The translations under genes were made by a program, and so were the position numbers. Under the pieces are notes generated by a model. That model was given only the letters and a program-made list of their open reading frames with translations, was not told the origin of the DNA and did not search any database. 64,000 nucleotides of DNA from Petrosia ficiformis (lineage: Eukaryota; Porifera; Demospongiae; Haplosclerida; Petrosiidae). The DNA lies in contig OX345648.1 of NCBI GenBank assembly GCA_947044365.1, positions 61,001-125,000 on the forward strand, read 5' to 3'. Position 1 is the first letter of the stretch. Each line of letters starts with the position of its first letter. Of the stretch, positions 1 to 13,181 are shown piece by piece.

Positions 1-648
1 AGATTCTGAATTTAGATTATTCATGGGTTACAAAAAGTAAGTTTTAATTATAATTAATTTGTAAATATCATTTTTGTAACTAGTAAGAAGTTACGAGTTA
101 ATATTAATGTACCAATGAAAGCTGAACAAAGAAACGAACAAGAATTAACACACAAGAATGTTGAAGAAGACAGAAAATTACTCATTCAGGTACTGTTTAC
201 ATGTACATACTACTTGTACATGTCCATGTACACATTCTACTAGTACATGTACATAATCTACTAGTACAAGTACATATTCTACTAGTACATGTAATATATT
301 CTACTAGTACATGTACATACTACTAGTACAAGTACATAGCACTAGTACAAGTACATACTACTGGTACATTACATATTCTATCAAATGGTTTTCATATTGA
401 TATAGGCAGCTATAGTTCGTATAATGAAGATGAGGAAGGAACTGAAACATCAGCCATTACTTGGAGAAGTATTTCAGCAATTATCTTCAAGATTTAAACC
501 ACGAGTACCAATTATTAAAGTCAGTTGTGTTTTATGATTCGTATCAATGAATTGAACTTTATTTCAGAAATGTATCGATATTCTAATTGAAAAAGAGTAC
601 TTAGAAAGAGTTGATGGACAGAAAGATACTTATCGTTACTTAGCATAA
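1..648 (+). CDS. CUL1: Cullin-1, C-terminal part (5' end outside window)
   Basis: Four exons are readable: 2-36, 84-189, 406-519 and 568-648, joining in one frame to a TAA at 646-648. They encode about 111 residues. These include [36 protein letters not shown] and the end [19 protein letters not shown]. This is the cullin C-terminal winged-helix and neddylation region; the Lys in IVRIMKMRK is the conserved NEDD8 acceptor context. Known role of the family: scaffold of SCF ubiquitin ligases, binding RBX1 at this end. The close match to vertebrate CUL1, rather than CUL3 or CUL4, sets the subfamily. The gene is tail-to-tail with SPMIP11, with 86 bp between stops. The intron at 190-405 holds ACTAGTACATGTACAT-type repeats. 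The upstream portion lies outside the window. Confidence 0.95.
197..375. repeat. Imperfect short-period repeat in a CUL1 intron
   Basis: Degenerate repeats built around CTAGTACATGTACAT fill most of the intron at 190-405. The core ACATGTACATGT is self-complementary. Related palindromic TACATGTA units recur at 805-1862 and 63640-63975. No coding potential is apparent. Confidence 0.75.
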
Positions 649-734
649 TAATTATGTATCATGTTTTAATTGTTTTGTGTATTAATAATACAAATTAATT
701 ATAATACAAATTAATAATTATTATTTCTTGTATT

Positions 735-2376
735 TTAAAACAGAGTGAATCCTTTGTTTGTTAAACTCATTTCATCAACAAATCTGTAAAAACAGTATTT
801 TAGAATATACTATATACATACATGTTACTAGTTTACATACATGTATACATACATGTTAGTAGTTTACATACATGTACTATATACATACATGTTACTAGTT
901 TACATACATGTATACATATATGTTACTAGTTTACATACGTGTACTATATACATACATGTTACTAGTTTACATACATGTATACATACATGTTAGTAGTTTA
1001 CATACATGTACTATATACATACATGTTACTAGTTTACATACATGTATACATACATGTTACTAGTTTACATACGTGTACTATATACATACATGTTACTAGT
1101 TTACGTACATGTACTATATACATACATGTTACTAGTTTACATACATGTACTATATACATACATGTTACTAGTTTACATACATGTATACATACATGTTACT
1201 AGTTTACATACATGTACTATATACATACATGTTACTAGTTTACATACATGTATACATACATGTTACTAGTTTACGTACATGTACTATATACATACAGTGT
1301 ACATGTTACTAGTTTACATACATGTACTATATACATACATGTTACTAGTTTACATACATGTACTATATACATACATGTTATTAGTTTACGTACATGTACT
1401 ATATACATACATGTTACTAGTTTACATACATGTATACATACATGTTACTAGTTTACATACATGTACTATATACATACATGTTACTAGTTTACATACATGT
1501 ATACATACATGTTACTAGTTTACGTACATGTACTATATACATACATGTTACTAGTTTACATACATGTACTATATACATACATGTTACTAGTTTACATACA
1601 TGTACTATATACATACATGTTACTAGTTTACGTACATGTACTATATACATACATGTTACTAGTTTACATACATGTACTATATACATACATGTTACTAGTT
1701 TACATACATGTACTATATACATACATGTTACTAGTTTACGTACATGTACTATATACATACATGTTACTAGTTTACGTACATGTACTATATACATACATGT
1801 TACTAGTTTACGTACATGTACTATATACATACATGTTACTAGTTTACGTACATGTACTATGTATACATACCTTGTCATTTCACTATTTACATGAACATGT
1901 TTAGCATTTTGTGCCCATTTAGGAGCATGTCCACCTTGCTTGATCCACCATCCATAATTATGTGATGTTGTAACGGGATACTCATATGTTTCTATTGGCC
2001 CTATAATTATCAGTATAATACCAGTCTTAAGTCTTGACAAACAACCGATGGGTACTACTTATATATATATATTAACTTTGGACTAGCCATACCGATCACT
2101 TACTTAATTCCAAATAGACCTACCATCATTATTTCTCTGATGTTTAATTCTCATCTCAGAAAATTTAGTATGTGATCCATCATGTGATGAAGAGATATTA
2201 TGATTCCCATACACTTGACTCGTTAGTGAAGGTAATGGTTGAGGAATATCACTTCCCACACAAGACTCACACTTAGTAGATTCCCCATTACTAGTCACTT
2301 TCTGACTTTTATCAGTGCTACAATGTGAATGAAATGGATTTTGAGGACCCAACTGAGTCAGATTGAAGAAAGCCAT
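735..2376 (-). CDS. SPMIP11: Sperm microtubule inner protein 11 / TEX49-like
   Basis: Three minus-strand exons, 2376-2124, 2000-1871 and 783-735, join in frame to give about 143 residues. The protein starts MAFFNLTQLGPQNPF and contains YPVTTSHNYGWWIKQ. It ends SEMTRFVDEMSLTNKGFTLF. From memory, vertebrate TEX49/SPMIP11 starts MAFFNL, has a central aromatic FWW motif and ends MTRFMD...LNDRTFSLY, so the match covers both ends and the middle. The known family role is a small protein inside the doublet microtubules of sperm flagella. The last exon lies beyond a 1,087-bp intron filled with a minisatellite, which is why a plain ORF scan misses it. The ATG is 86 bp from the divergent TIMELESS ATG, and an RFX-type X-box lies 6 bp upstream of it. 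Confidence 0.85.
805..1862. repeat. 36-bp minisatellite inside SPMIP11 intron 2
   Basis: About 30 tandem units with consensus core CATACATGTTACTAGTTTAC followed by ATACATGTACTATATA, total 36 bp. Interspersed 31-bp variants lack CTATA. C/T variation (ACATA versus ACGTA) marks sub-families. Since 36 is a multiple of three, stop-free frames run through both strands and produce several spurious ORFs of up to 183 codons. The array sits wholly between the SPMIP11 splice donor near 1870 and acceptor near 784. Confidence 0.95.
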
Positions 2377-2381
2377 TGTTT

Positions 2382-2422
2382 GTTACCATGGAAACTAGGA
2401 GGGCAGTTGTTACCATGGTAAT
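2382..2422. promoter_or_regulatory. Two X-box (RFX-type) motifs in the SPMIP11/TIMELESS divergent promoter
   Basis: GTTACCATGGAAAC at 2382-2395 fits the 14-bp RFX X-box pattern GTNNCC-AT-RGNAAC, and GTTACCATGGTAAT at 2409-2422 fits with one mismatch. The first is 6 bp upstream of the SPMIP11 start codon. The two ATGs are only 86 bp apart, so the sites could act on either gene. RFX factors are known master regulators of cilium genes, and SPMIP11 is an axonemal protein. Confidence 0.65.
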
Positions 2423-2462
2423 AAAGTGGTCACATGCAATTTCACCAATTTGGAGGGAAATC

Positions 2463-5400
2463 ATGTCTTCTGAATTAGTAGCAACTTACAGTAGTTTGGG
2501 AACTCGTGAAGATAATGAGTACTTTAAAGGAGAAGAATGTCTTGGTGAGTATATGTGTTTATATTTGTGTACTGTCTTACTTTATATTCTCTTTAGCTTG
2601 TGTGAAAGATTTAATAAGAGCATTGAGAGGAGATGATGAGTCATGTAGCATTCGTAGACATCTTGGTAAAGCTCAAATTCTTCAGACAGTATGTCATAAC
2701 ATAATAGTGTCATGTGTTCATGTATGTGTTATGTACAGGATCTGATACCATTACTAATTCATTTTAATGATGACACAACACTGAGGAATGATATTATAAG
2801 GTGTTCATATATTGTGTGTATGTCATAATGTCACTGGTACAATATACACTATAGATTACTAGTCAACTTGACTCAACCTGCTGTACTGTGTTTTAAAGAA
2901 ATGTCTGGTAATAAAGACACTACTACAATGAAGTGTTATATTGAGGTGTGTCAATATCTGAGACTGTACAAAGAGGTATGTTATGTATTGATTAATTGTC
3001 ATGTGATAGTCACATGATATGTAGGAATTTGCTGTTGAGAGAGTGATGAATGTTCTTGGATCAATACTAGCTGAATTATGTCAGAAGAGCTGGGATGATC
3101 GTGATGATGATGATATTATTATTATTGAACGTATATTATTGCTTATTCGTAATGTGTTACATATCTCCAGTGATCCATTAGAAGAGAAGGTTAGTCATGA
3201 TAATTATGTGTTTCGGATTGGACTTAAACTGTTCGTAGAGTTACATAGTGATATCCTTGTTATGATTCTGCAGTATTTTTGATCAATAATGTTGTTTGTA
3301 GGAACAGTGACCATTTTAGTGTTCTCTCGAAATTCTAATCGAACCATGAACTATAGCCTTGGTACTTATTTTTTGACTGGAAAAAAAGTTTTTCTAAAAC
3401 TGTTTGTACAGTAACATAGTGATGTCCTTGTTATGATTCTGCAGTATTTTTGATCAATAATGTTGTTTGTAGGAACCGTGACCATTTTAGTGTTCTCTCA
3501 AAATTCTAATCGAACCATGAATTATAGCTTTTGTACTTATTTGACCAATATATAATGGTTATTGGGGTTTCATATTATTGGTATTATCCCCACAAATATC
3601 CTATGTGAAACTCCTGTCTGAGTATGACCACATTTTACCAATCTTATTTTTATAGAGAACAGATGATGATGTGAGCATTCATGATCAAATATTATTGTAA
3701 GTTGTTTTTGTTATTAAATGATTTTACTTGTAATAATTCTTAGAAATGTACATATGAATGGCATTGATGAGTTGTTACTGTTTCTAGGTAGCAATCCTCA
3801 TGAGGTATTGTATTATTTCATTCTCTGAAAATACTTAATTATATTAAATTCTTTTGTAGAGTGAGTGGTGTATGCATGTACTAGAAATACTGTTTTTGTT
3901 GTTGAGAGAACAGGTAAATGTGATTATCACATGACATTCATATGACTTTAAATTATTTCAGAGTCCTCAGCAACTTGTTCAGTCTGGTAGACGACCACAA
4001 GAAGAGAGAAATAAGGATGAAAGGTATTTTTATTATCTTGAGATAATTATTAACTGTTAATATTACATAGTGAAATGGAGGAATTGTTAGTCAAGGAAAA
4101 ATCTAAACAAAACAAGTCACGACAACTTAGAGGTTCAAGGTATATTTTAATGATTGAAGTGTGATTGTCACATGACATGTCATCTGTTAGACATTCTCGG
4201 TTTGGTGGTTCTTATGAAGTAAAGCCAACCCTTTCTGGAGAGAAAAGAGTACACCACAAACCATTATCAGGTCACATGACTACAGTGATAATCATGTGAC
4301 ATTTTTGATTATTTTATAATATTTAGGAGTTAATGACTATTCATATGATACTAACAAAAGACCTTTGAGAGTATCCAAAAAAAGAAGGCCTCCAGTTCCT
4401 TCTCGTAAAGAAAGGTTTTCAACATACAGCATTAGGTAATGTAATATCTTAATAATTATAATAATTAATAACAATTATTCATAGGTTAATTTTAAAGGAG
4501 TTTTGTGTTCAAGTTTTGGAGTGTTGTTTCAATCCACTAATGAGAGTTGTGAAGGTCATTATTACATTAGTTCATTATTAGTGTTGTAATTCACTAACTA
4601 ATGGTACACTCTCTGTTTTCAGGATAATATCAAAAGACAAAGAGCAATGGAGAATGACGAAACTTACTATTTGTGGGCTATAAGGTAATTAATTATTCAT
4701 AATGTAAATAATTAATAATAATTAATTAGGTTCTTTATGGAGTTTAGTCGTCTAAATCAGTTTAGAGTTGATATCATCAGGTAATGTATAGTATGATAAT
4801 AGGTAATGTATATTAGGTATCATTATAGTGAAACTCTTCAACTCCAAACAATACATCATGTGCTTCAGTTAATTGCTAGTTATTATGAGAATATTTTAAT
4901 GAATAAAAGAGACAAACATATTGCTGTTGAATGGACACAAAGGTACTTATTAATTATTCATAGACCTATCAATTAATTAGTGTGTTATAGATTACACTAT
5001 GCTGTTAAAGCTTATAATGAGTTGTTACTTCATATCAAAGAGATGACCTTGTCACATGATGAAGTAATCAAAGAGAGTTCAAAGGTCATTCTTGGTAATA
5101 TACTGTATCATCCAGAGTACAGAGATGTATTCATTATGCTATTACGTAACTATAAGCAACATCTTCAACCAGTCACGTTTCTACACGATGTTATATTAAT
5201 GGCTCACATTTATATTCAATTAATGGAGAGTTATTGTCGCAACACAAATAATATCTTAATTCAAAAGAAAAGAAAGAAGAAAAAATCTCATAAAGGTAAC
5301 CCTTGCAGAGGAGGAAGAGGTGAGCTATTGAGAGAGGAAGAAATGTCATCTAAATGGGAAGAGATCAAACAGGAGGTTGAGAATCAGATTAGTAATCAGT

Positions 5401-7928
5401 TAGATGTAGTTGCTATGGATACGAGTGATACACCTCTGGAAGAACAGAAGTGAGGATTATTAAAATATCTCATGAATATTTATGATTTATCTACACAGAT
5501 TACAGATAATGGGTCGTATATATGAATCATTGTGTATTAATGATGTCATCAATGGAATATCACTGATGAGAGCTGCAAGGTAATTATTATTGTAATTATT
5601 ATTGTATAATTATTATAATACTTCAGAGAGGTGTGGCCTAATGATGTATTTGGTGATGATGAACTGTCTTCAGAACAAGAACTGACGACTTTGAAAGACA
5701 TATTTTTTAACCCTTCATCTGGTAACATTATCTAAATAGATATTGTATTACATTATGTAAATTTAATTATAGTGTTAATGTTATCACGATCATTAAGAGA
5801 TGAGGAGGAGGAAGAAGACAATGAAGAGGAAGAAGGTATTTTTATATGAAAAGAAAGTCAGCTGTTGCCATGGTAACCATTGTATATGTAGATAAAATTC
5901 AAGAATATGAGTTAGAATTTGATCTTACAAAATACACTGGCCAGTTAGTATATCAGTTAATAGTAATATATTGTAGTATAATTATCAAATTACAGGTTTG
6001 TCAATAATAAGATAGTATATGCATATAGTTTGGTTCTCTCAACATACTCTACTAATTCTGATCAATTGAATCATGCTATTATCAAGATGTTCCATTATAT
6101 TGCTGTTAAACACCACATGAGTCCTATGTTATATCACATATCCTTGTTTCATACAATGTTGTCCATTCTAAATGAACCTATACTTCCCAAATACAATGTG
6201 AGTTAATATCAGATCATTATAATTATATTCATTAATTTTGTGTTTAGGAGTTACAGAAATTCAGTCAATATCTTGTCAGTAAGTTTATCGACCAAACTTC
6301 TAGGAATCCTGTATTATTTGTTGAAGTGCTTTTTTGGAAAACGTCGGGTGAATGTTATGAAATTACTGAAGGTTATGGAGTATTGGAAAGAAAGAGGTAA
6401 TTTATAACTGAATAATAATTATATTAAACCACTTTCATAATAATATCAGAGAAATGGCTAAAAATAGATCTATTTGGACAAGAGAACAAGAGGAGGAATT
6501 ATCGGAATTATTTCAAAGATTTAAAGATGAGAATGGTACTCATTCCAATAGTGATTAACTTTTCATTGATTCTACTAATCACAGATATTGTTGGATGTAT
6601 AGAGGCTGCTTTTCCACATGATTTGGGAAGAACCAGGAGGATTGTAAGATATTGTACACATAATTATTAAAAATGATTTTTATCCGAGTAGATTGCATCA
6701 CAATTAGTTAATCAAGGTCTGGTCGGTAGCAAGAAGGAACTTCATAAGAAAACTAACAAGAAAAAGGTTAGTTGTTTATTAATCGTTAATTATTTTAATT
6801 TAATTATTTTATTAGAGAGAATGGTCAGAGGAAGAAATATTCACTCTACAATCACTATGGCAACCAGGAGAAGATGTAAATGATTCTATTCAACAACTTA
6901 TACATTATTTTCCAGGTTGGTATGATTACATGTTGTGTTCGTGTCATGTGATTCTCATGTGACTAGATCATGGTGTACGGGGTATCAAAAGGCAGTTACA
7001 ATCTCTTGGATTACTACCAAAAAAGAGAAATGACACAACTACACAAGAGGCTGATATTGAATGTGATGAGTCAGAAATAATGAATGAATGTGTGGATGAA
7101 ATATCTGGAACCAGTATGTTACTGTGATAATCATTATTAATAATTATTAATAATTGTCTTGTAGAGGGTGATATTCATTGTATTGTAAAGAAATTAACAG
7201 AACAAGGTTATACCAATCAGTTGTCATGGTTACAACAGTATTTATGTGATGAAGCTGAGGATAGACAAATAGATAGTAATAAAACCATTTTACATGTTGT
7301 TACCATGGTAACCATTGTGACTTGCAGATGAATGGGAGGAAATGTGTATAGTAGCTATTGAAGAGAATACAGCAATTGTATTACAAACACAACTATTTCA
7401 GGACTTGTTAATATCAATTGGACTAACTCCTCCTTCCAATCAGGTATATGTACACAAGTGTATGTACAATACAGTCTATGTTATATAAATAATCAGGAAA
7501 TGTACTGGAGAATACCAAAAACATTATCCCCAAACCAATTAATAAAGACCGCAAGACAATTAACTGAAGATGAAGATGGTATATATAAACTAGTTGTGTA
7601 TTAATTATTAATATTATAGTCCAATCATGAAGAGGCACCAGAAAGCTCAGAGGAAGAATTAATAAAAGAAAACAGCCAAACACAGAAGAGAACAATGGAT
7701 CATATATCAGGTATCAACAATAGTGTTAGTATTACCATGAAAACATCATCGTCACAATACATAGATAAACCAAGCAAGGTTGCTAGGATACAGTTTGAAA
7801 GTGACCAATCAGATGAAGATGATAACAGAAGTGAAGTAGGTACAGTGTCTGGTAAATATGAGACAGACCTCAAACACAAAGTTCGCAGAAGAATTTTAAG
7901 TGATAGCAGTGATGATGATGTCATGTGA
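2463..7928 (+). CDS. TIMELESS: TIMELESS replication-fork protection protein
   Basis: A many-exon gene; translated exons follow the TIMELESS family in order. They are MSSELVATYSSLGTRED at the start, LVNLTQPAVLCFKEMSG, ERILLLIRNVLHIS, NGIDELLLFLGS, SRFGGSYEVKP, NDETYYLWAIRFFMEFSRL and VVFLLFWKTS-type helices near 6.3 kb. After these come the ESSKVILGNILYHPEYRDVF block at 5.0-5.4 kb and an acidic C-terminus ending SDSSDDDVM. The family role is to travel with the replisome with TIPIN, stabilise stalled forks and promote ATR-CHK1 signalling. ATG 2463 is chosen because it aligns with the conserved N-terminus; the upstream in-frame stretch from 2376 is promoter sequence. The tail faces CDK2, 62 bp between stops. 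Introns at 3.2-3.6 kb carry a 171-bp repeat dimer, and X-box-like palindromes lie in introns at 5864 and 7299. Confidence 0.95.
3222..3560 (+). repeat. 171-bp interspersed repeat, tandem dimer, in a TIMELESS intron
   Basis: Two units about 171 bp apart (ACATAGTGAT at 3243 and 3414) share TTCTGCAGTATTTTTGATCA, GTTGTTTGTAGGAAC and ATTCTAATCGAACCATGAA. The same family recurs at 11895-12215, 45172-45290 and 56415-56815, always in introns. I recognise no coding capacity and no terminal inverted repeats. Confidence 0.85.
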
Positions 7929-7990
7929 CTTGTCACATGTGATAACTATTATATATAACAACAGCTTAATAATATCAATAAGTATAGTTA

Positions 7991-9220
<1,230 letters not shown>

Positions 9221-9324
9221 CTTGATCTGAAAACAAATATCATAGTAATATACTGGAGCTCAATACCTCACCTACTGGTTTCCCTTCTGAGAACCCTCCT
9301 AATTAACCGCCAAAAACAATTAAC

Positions 9325-9330
9325 CACGTG
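9325..9330. promoter_or_regulatory. CACGTG E-box in the CDK2/HUS1 divergent promoter
   Basis: CACGTG lies 12 bp upstream of the HUS1 ATG in a 122-bp intergenic space shared with CDK2. The same hexamer is found at similar positions before several other genes in the window. bHLH-Zip factors (USF/MITF/MYC class) bind this palindrome. Confidence 0.5.
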
Positions 9331-9342
9331 ACTAATAATATA

Positions 9343-10536
9343 ATGAGGTTCAGAGCTATATTAATAGATTATAACTGTATCACAGAATTCTCCAGTGAGT
9401 TAATCTTGTTTATATGTAATTATTATTCTTGTTATTACTAGATATAGTCAGTACGTTAGCCAAAAATGTGAAAACCTGTGTTCTACGACTCTCTCCTGAT
9501 AAACTTTGTTTTGTAATATCTGAAAAAGGACCACTCTCGATGAATCTGTGGTGTGAACTAACACAGGTATGATGTACATATTAAATCAGTCACATGATCT
9601 CAATGAGTCTTTCCAGAGTAATTTATTTGATGAGTATCGTATTGATGGCAAAGGAGATAATAATGAAATATATTTACAATTGAACATCGATCAAATGTCA
9701 CAAATTCTTAAACTCTCACACAATGCTCAGCAAATTAAAATTAAACTCACTAAAAAACAAGGAGCATTTCTTTCTCTGGAAGTCTCTCAAGTACATAATT
9801 GAACATTGTATTGTAATGTAATATTTATTGATAATACCTCAGCCAACAGGATCGGGTAGCACAAGAAATATTTCTCATGATATCCCAGTTTCTATTATAC
9901 CACAACGTCTCTGGACAGAGTATCAAGAACCTGACATGCCAGATATTGATGTAGTTATTAATAGTTACAGTACATAAAACCAGTTCATTTCATTATTTAG
10001 GTTAGTATATATCTGCCACCACTGAAACAACTGAAGTCATTACTAGAAAAGATGAAGACACTAGCTGACTATGTTGTGAGGACTATGAATATTAATTAAC
10101 ATCAATATAATATAATAATATTGTATTTGAAACAGACTATTTCAGCAAATATGAGTGGAGAGCTTCAATTTAACATAGAAACCGATATCGTTTCTGTGAC
10201 AACATTCTATCAAAAACTAACCAATCATAGCTTTGGTAAATATCATTAATTATTAATTGTGTCTATTATTGAAGTTGATTAGCCACAGATACATCTAGCT
10301 CTTGTTGTCATGACGATGTCTTGTATTCAGTAAGAATTGACATAAGAAAACTTTGCCAAGCAATAGGAGGACATTTTAACCCATCAAAAGTCATATCTAG
10401 TTAGTTGTAATATATTATTATTAACTTAATTAATTTACTATTAATAATAGATATTGTAGACAGAAGAGGTATTCAGTTATTCTTATTACATGAAGACATG
10501 TCATTACAGTATTATATACCCGCTGTATCCTCCTAA
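9343..10536 (+). CDS. HUS1: HUS1 checkpoint clamp subunit
   Basis: Spliced exons encode a full HUS1. It starts MRFRAILIDYNCI and has TCVLRLSPDKLCFVI, MNLWCELTQ, NEIYLQLNIDQMSQILK, NAQQIKIKLTKK, HDIPVSIIPQRLW, EPDMPDIDV, SIYLPPLKQLKSLLEKMK, ISANMSGELQFNIET and VRIDIRKLCQ. The end is LLHEDMSLQYYIPAVSS, matching the family C-terminus. HUS1 forms the PCNA-like 9-1-1 ring with RAD9 and RAD1 at DNA damage and activates ATR. ATG 9343 follows a CACGTG box. The stop codon is just 3 bp from the stop codon of convergent PSMD3, so at least one mRNA must extend antisense into the other gene. Confidence 0.95.
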
Positions 10537-10539
10537 TTA

Positions 10540-13181
10540 TTAAGGAAAATCTTCCTCCTCCTCATCTTCGTCCACCATTTTAACTACCTCTATTAATTGT
10601 TGTTCCTTTTCTCTTAATTCCTGTTATATATTTATTAATTATTAATAATTATTAATTAATTATATACCTCCACATTCTCAGATTCTTTGTAAGATTTTGG
10701 AGGGTATCTCATGGCCTGAACAAATTAATATAACAATTATAGGGACCAGCTATGAATATCATTAACCTACTTTAATTGATTGAGTATAAAGATCTAAACA
10801 AAATTGAATTCTTTCATGAAAGGTTTCCTGAGGTTCTTTAGTGGGATAAATATCGATCTTCTCCTAAATACAAAAATATTTATTAGATATCATTTAATAA
10901 CTGCAGTACCTTTGACTGCATGTATCCATTTTGATGATCAATAGTTGCTTCAATCACGCCGTCTTTTATGGCCTATATGAAATACCATATCGTCATAGCA
11001 ACATTGCCATGGTAACACATACCTTCCCTACAATATACTCTGCATCCAGTGTGTCATCTAAACCAAGTTTAATAGCAATATCTTTTAATGATATACGAGA
11101 ATATGATAATGACATGATGCGTATTCCTGTTTTTATCACATTATGATGAAGACGAATGATTAGTGTATATGTGTGATCTTGTTGAAACCTGTCGACATAT
11201 TCCTGTAGCACAACACTGAATTGAGAAAGATCTCCATTTCTCACAGCTAGTAAATAGAATAATTATATATAATTATATATAATCCATTTATATACCTTGT
11301 GTTAACTGGAAGTATGGCCGAAGTGGTTTACTCAATATTCGTTCTCTGAAAGTAGCTCTATCAGGAATCTCTCCTAGTAGTAATTGAACTACTATCAAAA
11401 ATTTGTGAGCAGTTTGTCTAAATCCAACAGCAGATTGCTGAGGAGCTTTTCTAATTGCCTGATATGATAATTATAATAATTAATTATATATTATTATAAT
11501 TATCTTTACTTGTATTAGATGTTTATATGCTTCAGAATAGTCCAATTGAATAGCTCTGATACGACCTAAAATATAGGATAGAAATAATTTCAGAAGAAAG
11601 ACTGATTCCAATACCTAAGTAGAATAGGTATCGGGCTAGTTCACAGTTATTAGCACTAGATGGAAATGTTGATTTGGAGACAAGCTTGTCAGCCTAATAT
11701 AAATATATAATTATCATAATTATAAAATTCATAATATGTATACTAACTTGATCATATAAATTATAATGAATATAATTACGAAGTAATAGATTCAGTAGAA
11801 TGGCCTGTTGAAGGAAAAAGGTGTTTAGCACATTATCATATATAATATATAATGTTATCTTTTTTGTAGCAAACAACATCATATTCTAGTGAGATCTACC
11901 AAGGCTACAGCCCATGGTCCAATCAGAATTTTGAGAGATTACTAAAATGCTCACAGTTCTAACAGATAATATTATTGATCAAAACCACTTTGGAAACATA
12001 TTAAGGACATCATTATATAACTCTAGGAACAGTTTCGGCTCAATCTCAAATGATTGATTTTGCTATGAAAAATCAGTACAAAGGCTATAGTTCAGGGTAA
12101 AAATGTGAATTTCGAGAGAATACTAAATCGCTCACGGTTCTAACAGATAATATTATTGATCAAAACCACTTTGGAAACATATTAAGGACATCATTATCTA
12201 ACTCTAGATTATTTGTTTTGAAATATTGAGGGATATCAATTTTAAACTAAATATACCTGACTCTCTTCATCATAATGTAGAGTTGATGTTCTCAAACACG
12301 AATGAAAAAAACTAACAATGAATAGAAAATAATAATTATAATAATTATAATATCATACCTTCTGACTGAAGCTAAGGTTCCTTGTCGCTCATGAATATTC
12401 GAATGATAATAATAAGCTTTAGCACTAATAGGGTCCAGTGATCTTCTGTTATAACTTAATATCTTCTTCATCAATACATCACTGCATGATTTGGCCTATC
12501 ATTTATCACTAATTGATATAATTATTATTAATACAATTATAAATACCTTATTGATGTCACTGTTATCAAATATTTGCAATAATATCAATAAATGAATAAA
12601 TAATTCTATTTCTGGTAATAGAGGCTGTGCAGTTTTACCAGTCTTCCCAACACGAACTGTTATACTATTAGTACTAGTTTCCATTGGCTAATAAAATATT
12701 AATAATAACATTAATTAACAATTATATATATATTACCTCATCCAAAAAACTTAACAAAGTGTTTTTAATTGTTCCTATAAGAAATAAATTATAATTTAAT
12801 TTATAAAGAAATGATTTTTTTTTTACCTGCTGGAAACAAAACAGATACTAGTTTCCACAATACATTACTATTACTGGTTTTCCTCAGTTTCTGAATTGAA
12901 CGGACAGCTCTCAAAATATATCGAGATTCCTTTTGAGCCACACCTCTTTCAATTAACTTCATTCTATCTCTGATATCTAGAGATAATAATTATGACAAAT
13001 GAGTATTTATTAATTATATAATTACTTTTGTATTATACATATTCTACAGTAAAACAAATTATATCTAAAACATACCTTCAATAGTTAACAGATCCTTGTC
13101 TTTCTTTGGGGTGATTTTCTGTTCTGTATTCTCTTCAGATAAATCTTCCATTTCAACATCCTTTACTTCAACTTCAGCCAT
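10540..13181 (-). CDS. PSMD3: 26S proteasome regulatory subunit PSMD3 (Rpn3)
   Basis: About eleven small exons on the minus strand read as a complete PSMD3. The acidic N-terminus is [17 protein letters not shown]. Further motifs are [112 protein letters not shown] and [15 protein letters not shown]. The protein ends in an acidic tail, EDEEEDFP. PCI-domain Rpn3 is a structural lid subunit of the 19S particle. The promoter (13182-13260) has NRF1-like and E2F-like elements. The intron around 11.9-12.2 kb carries two copies of the 171-bp-type repeat in reverse orientation. The 3' end abuts HUS1. Confidence 0.95.
11895..12215 (-). repeat. 171-bp-family interspersed repeat, dimer, in a PSMD3 intron
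   Basis: Reverse-oriented copies of the family seen at 3222-3560. AAGGCTACAG at 11901 and AAGGCTATAG at 12081 begin two units 180 bp apart, each followed by TGCTCACAGTTCTAACAG or close variants and TTGATCAAAACCACTTTGG. The repeat lies wholly in an intron and on the same strand as PSMD3. Confidence 0.8.

Noticed and set aside
190..405. CRISPR-like array
   Set aside because: Short palindromic repeats without unique spacers of constant length, inside a eukaryotic intron; a simple repeat.
975..2040. Several open frames of 67-183 codons rich in Tyr, Val, His and Thr on both strands
   Set aside because: They are translations of the 36-bp minisatellite, whose period is a multiple of three; only the SPMIP11 exon at 1871-2000 is real.
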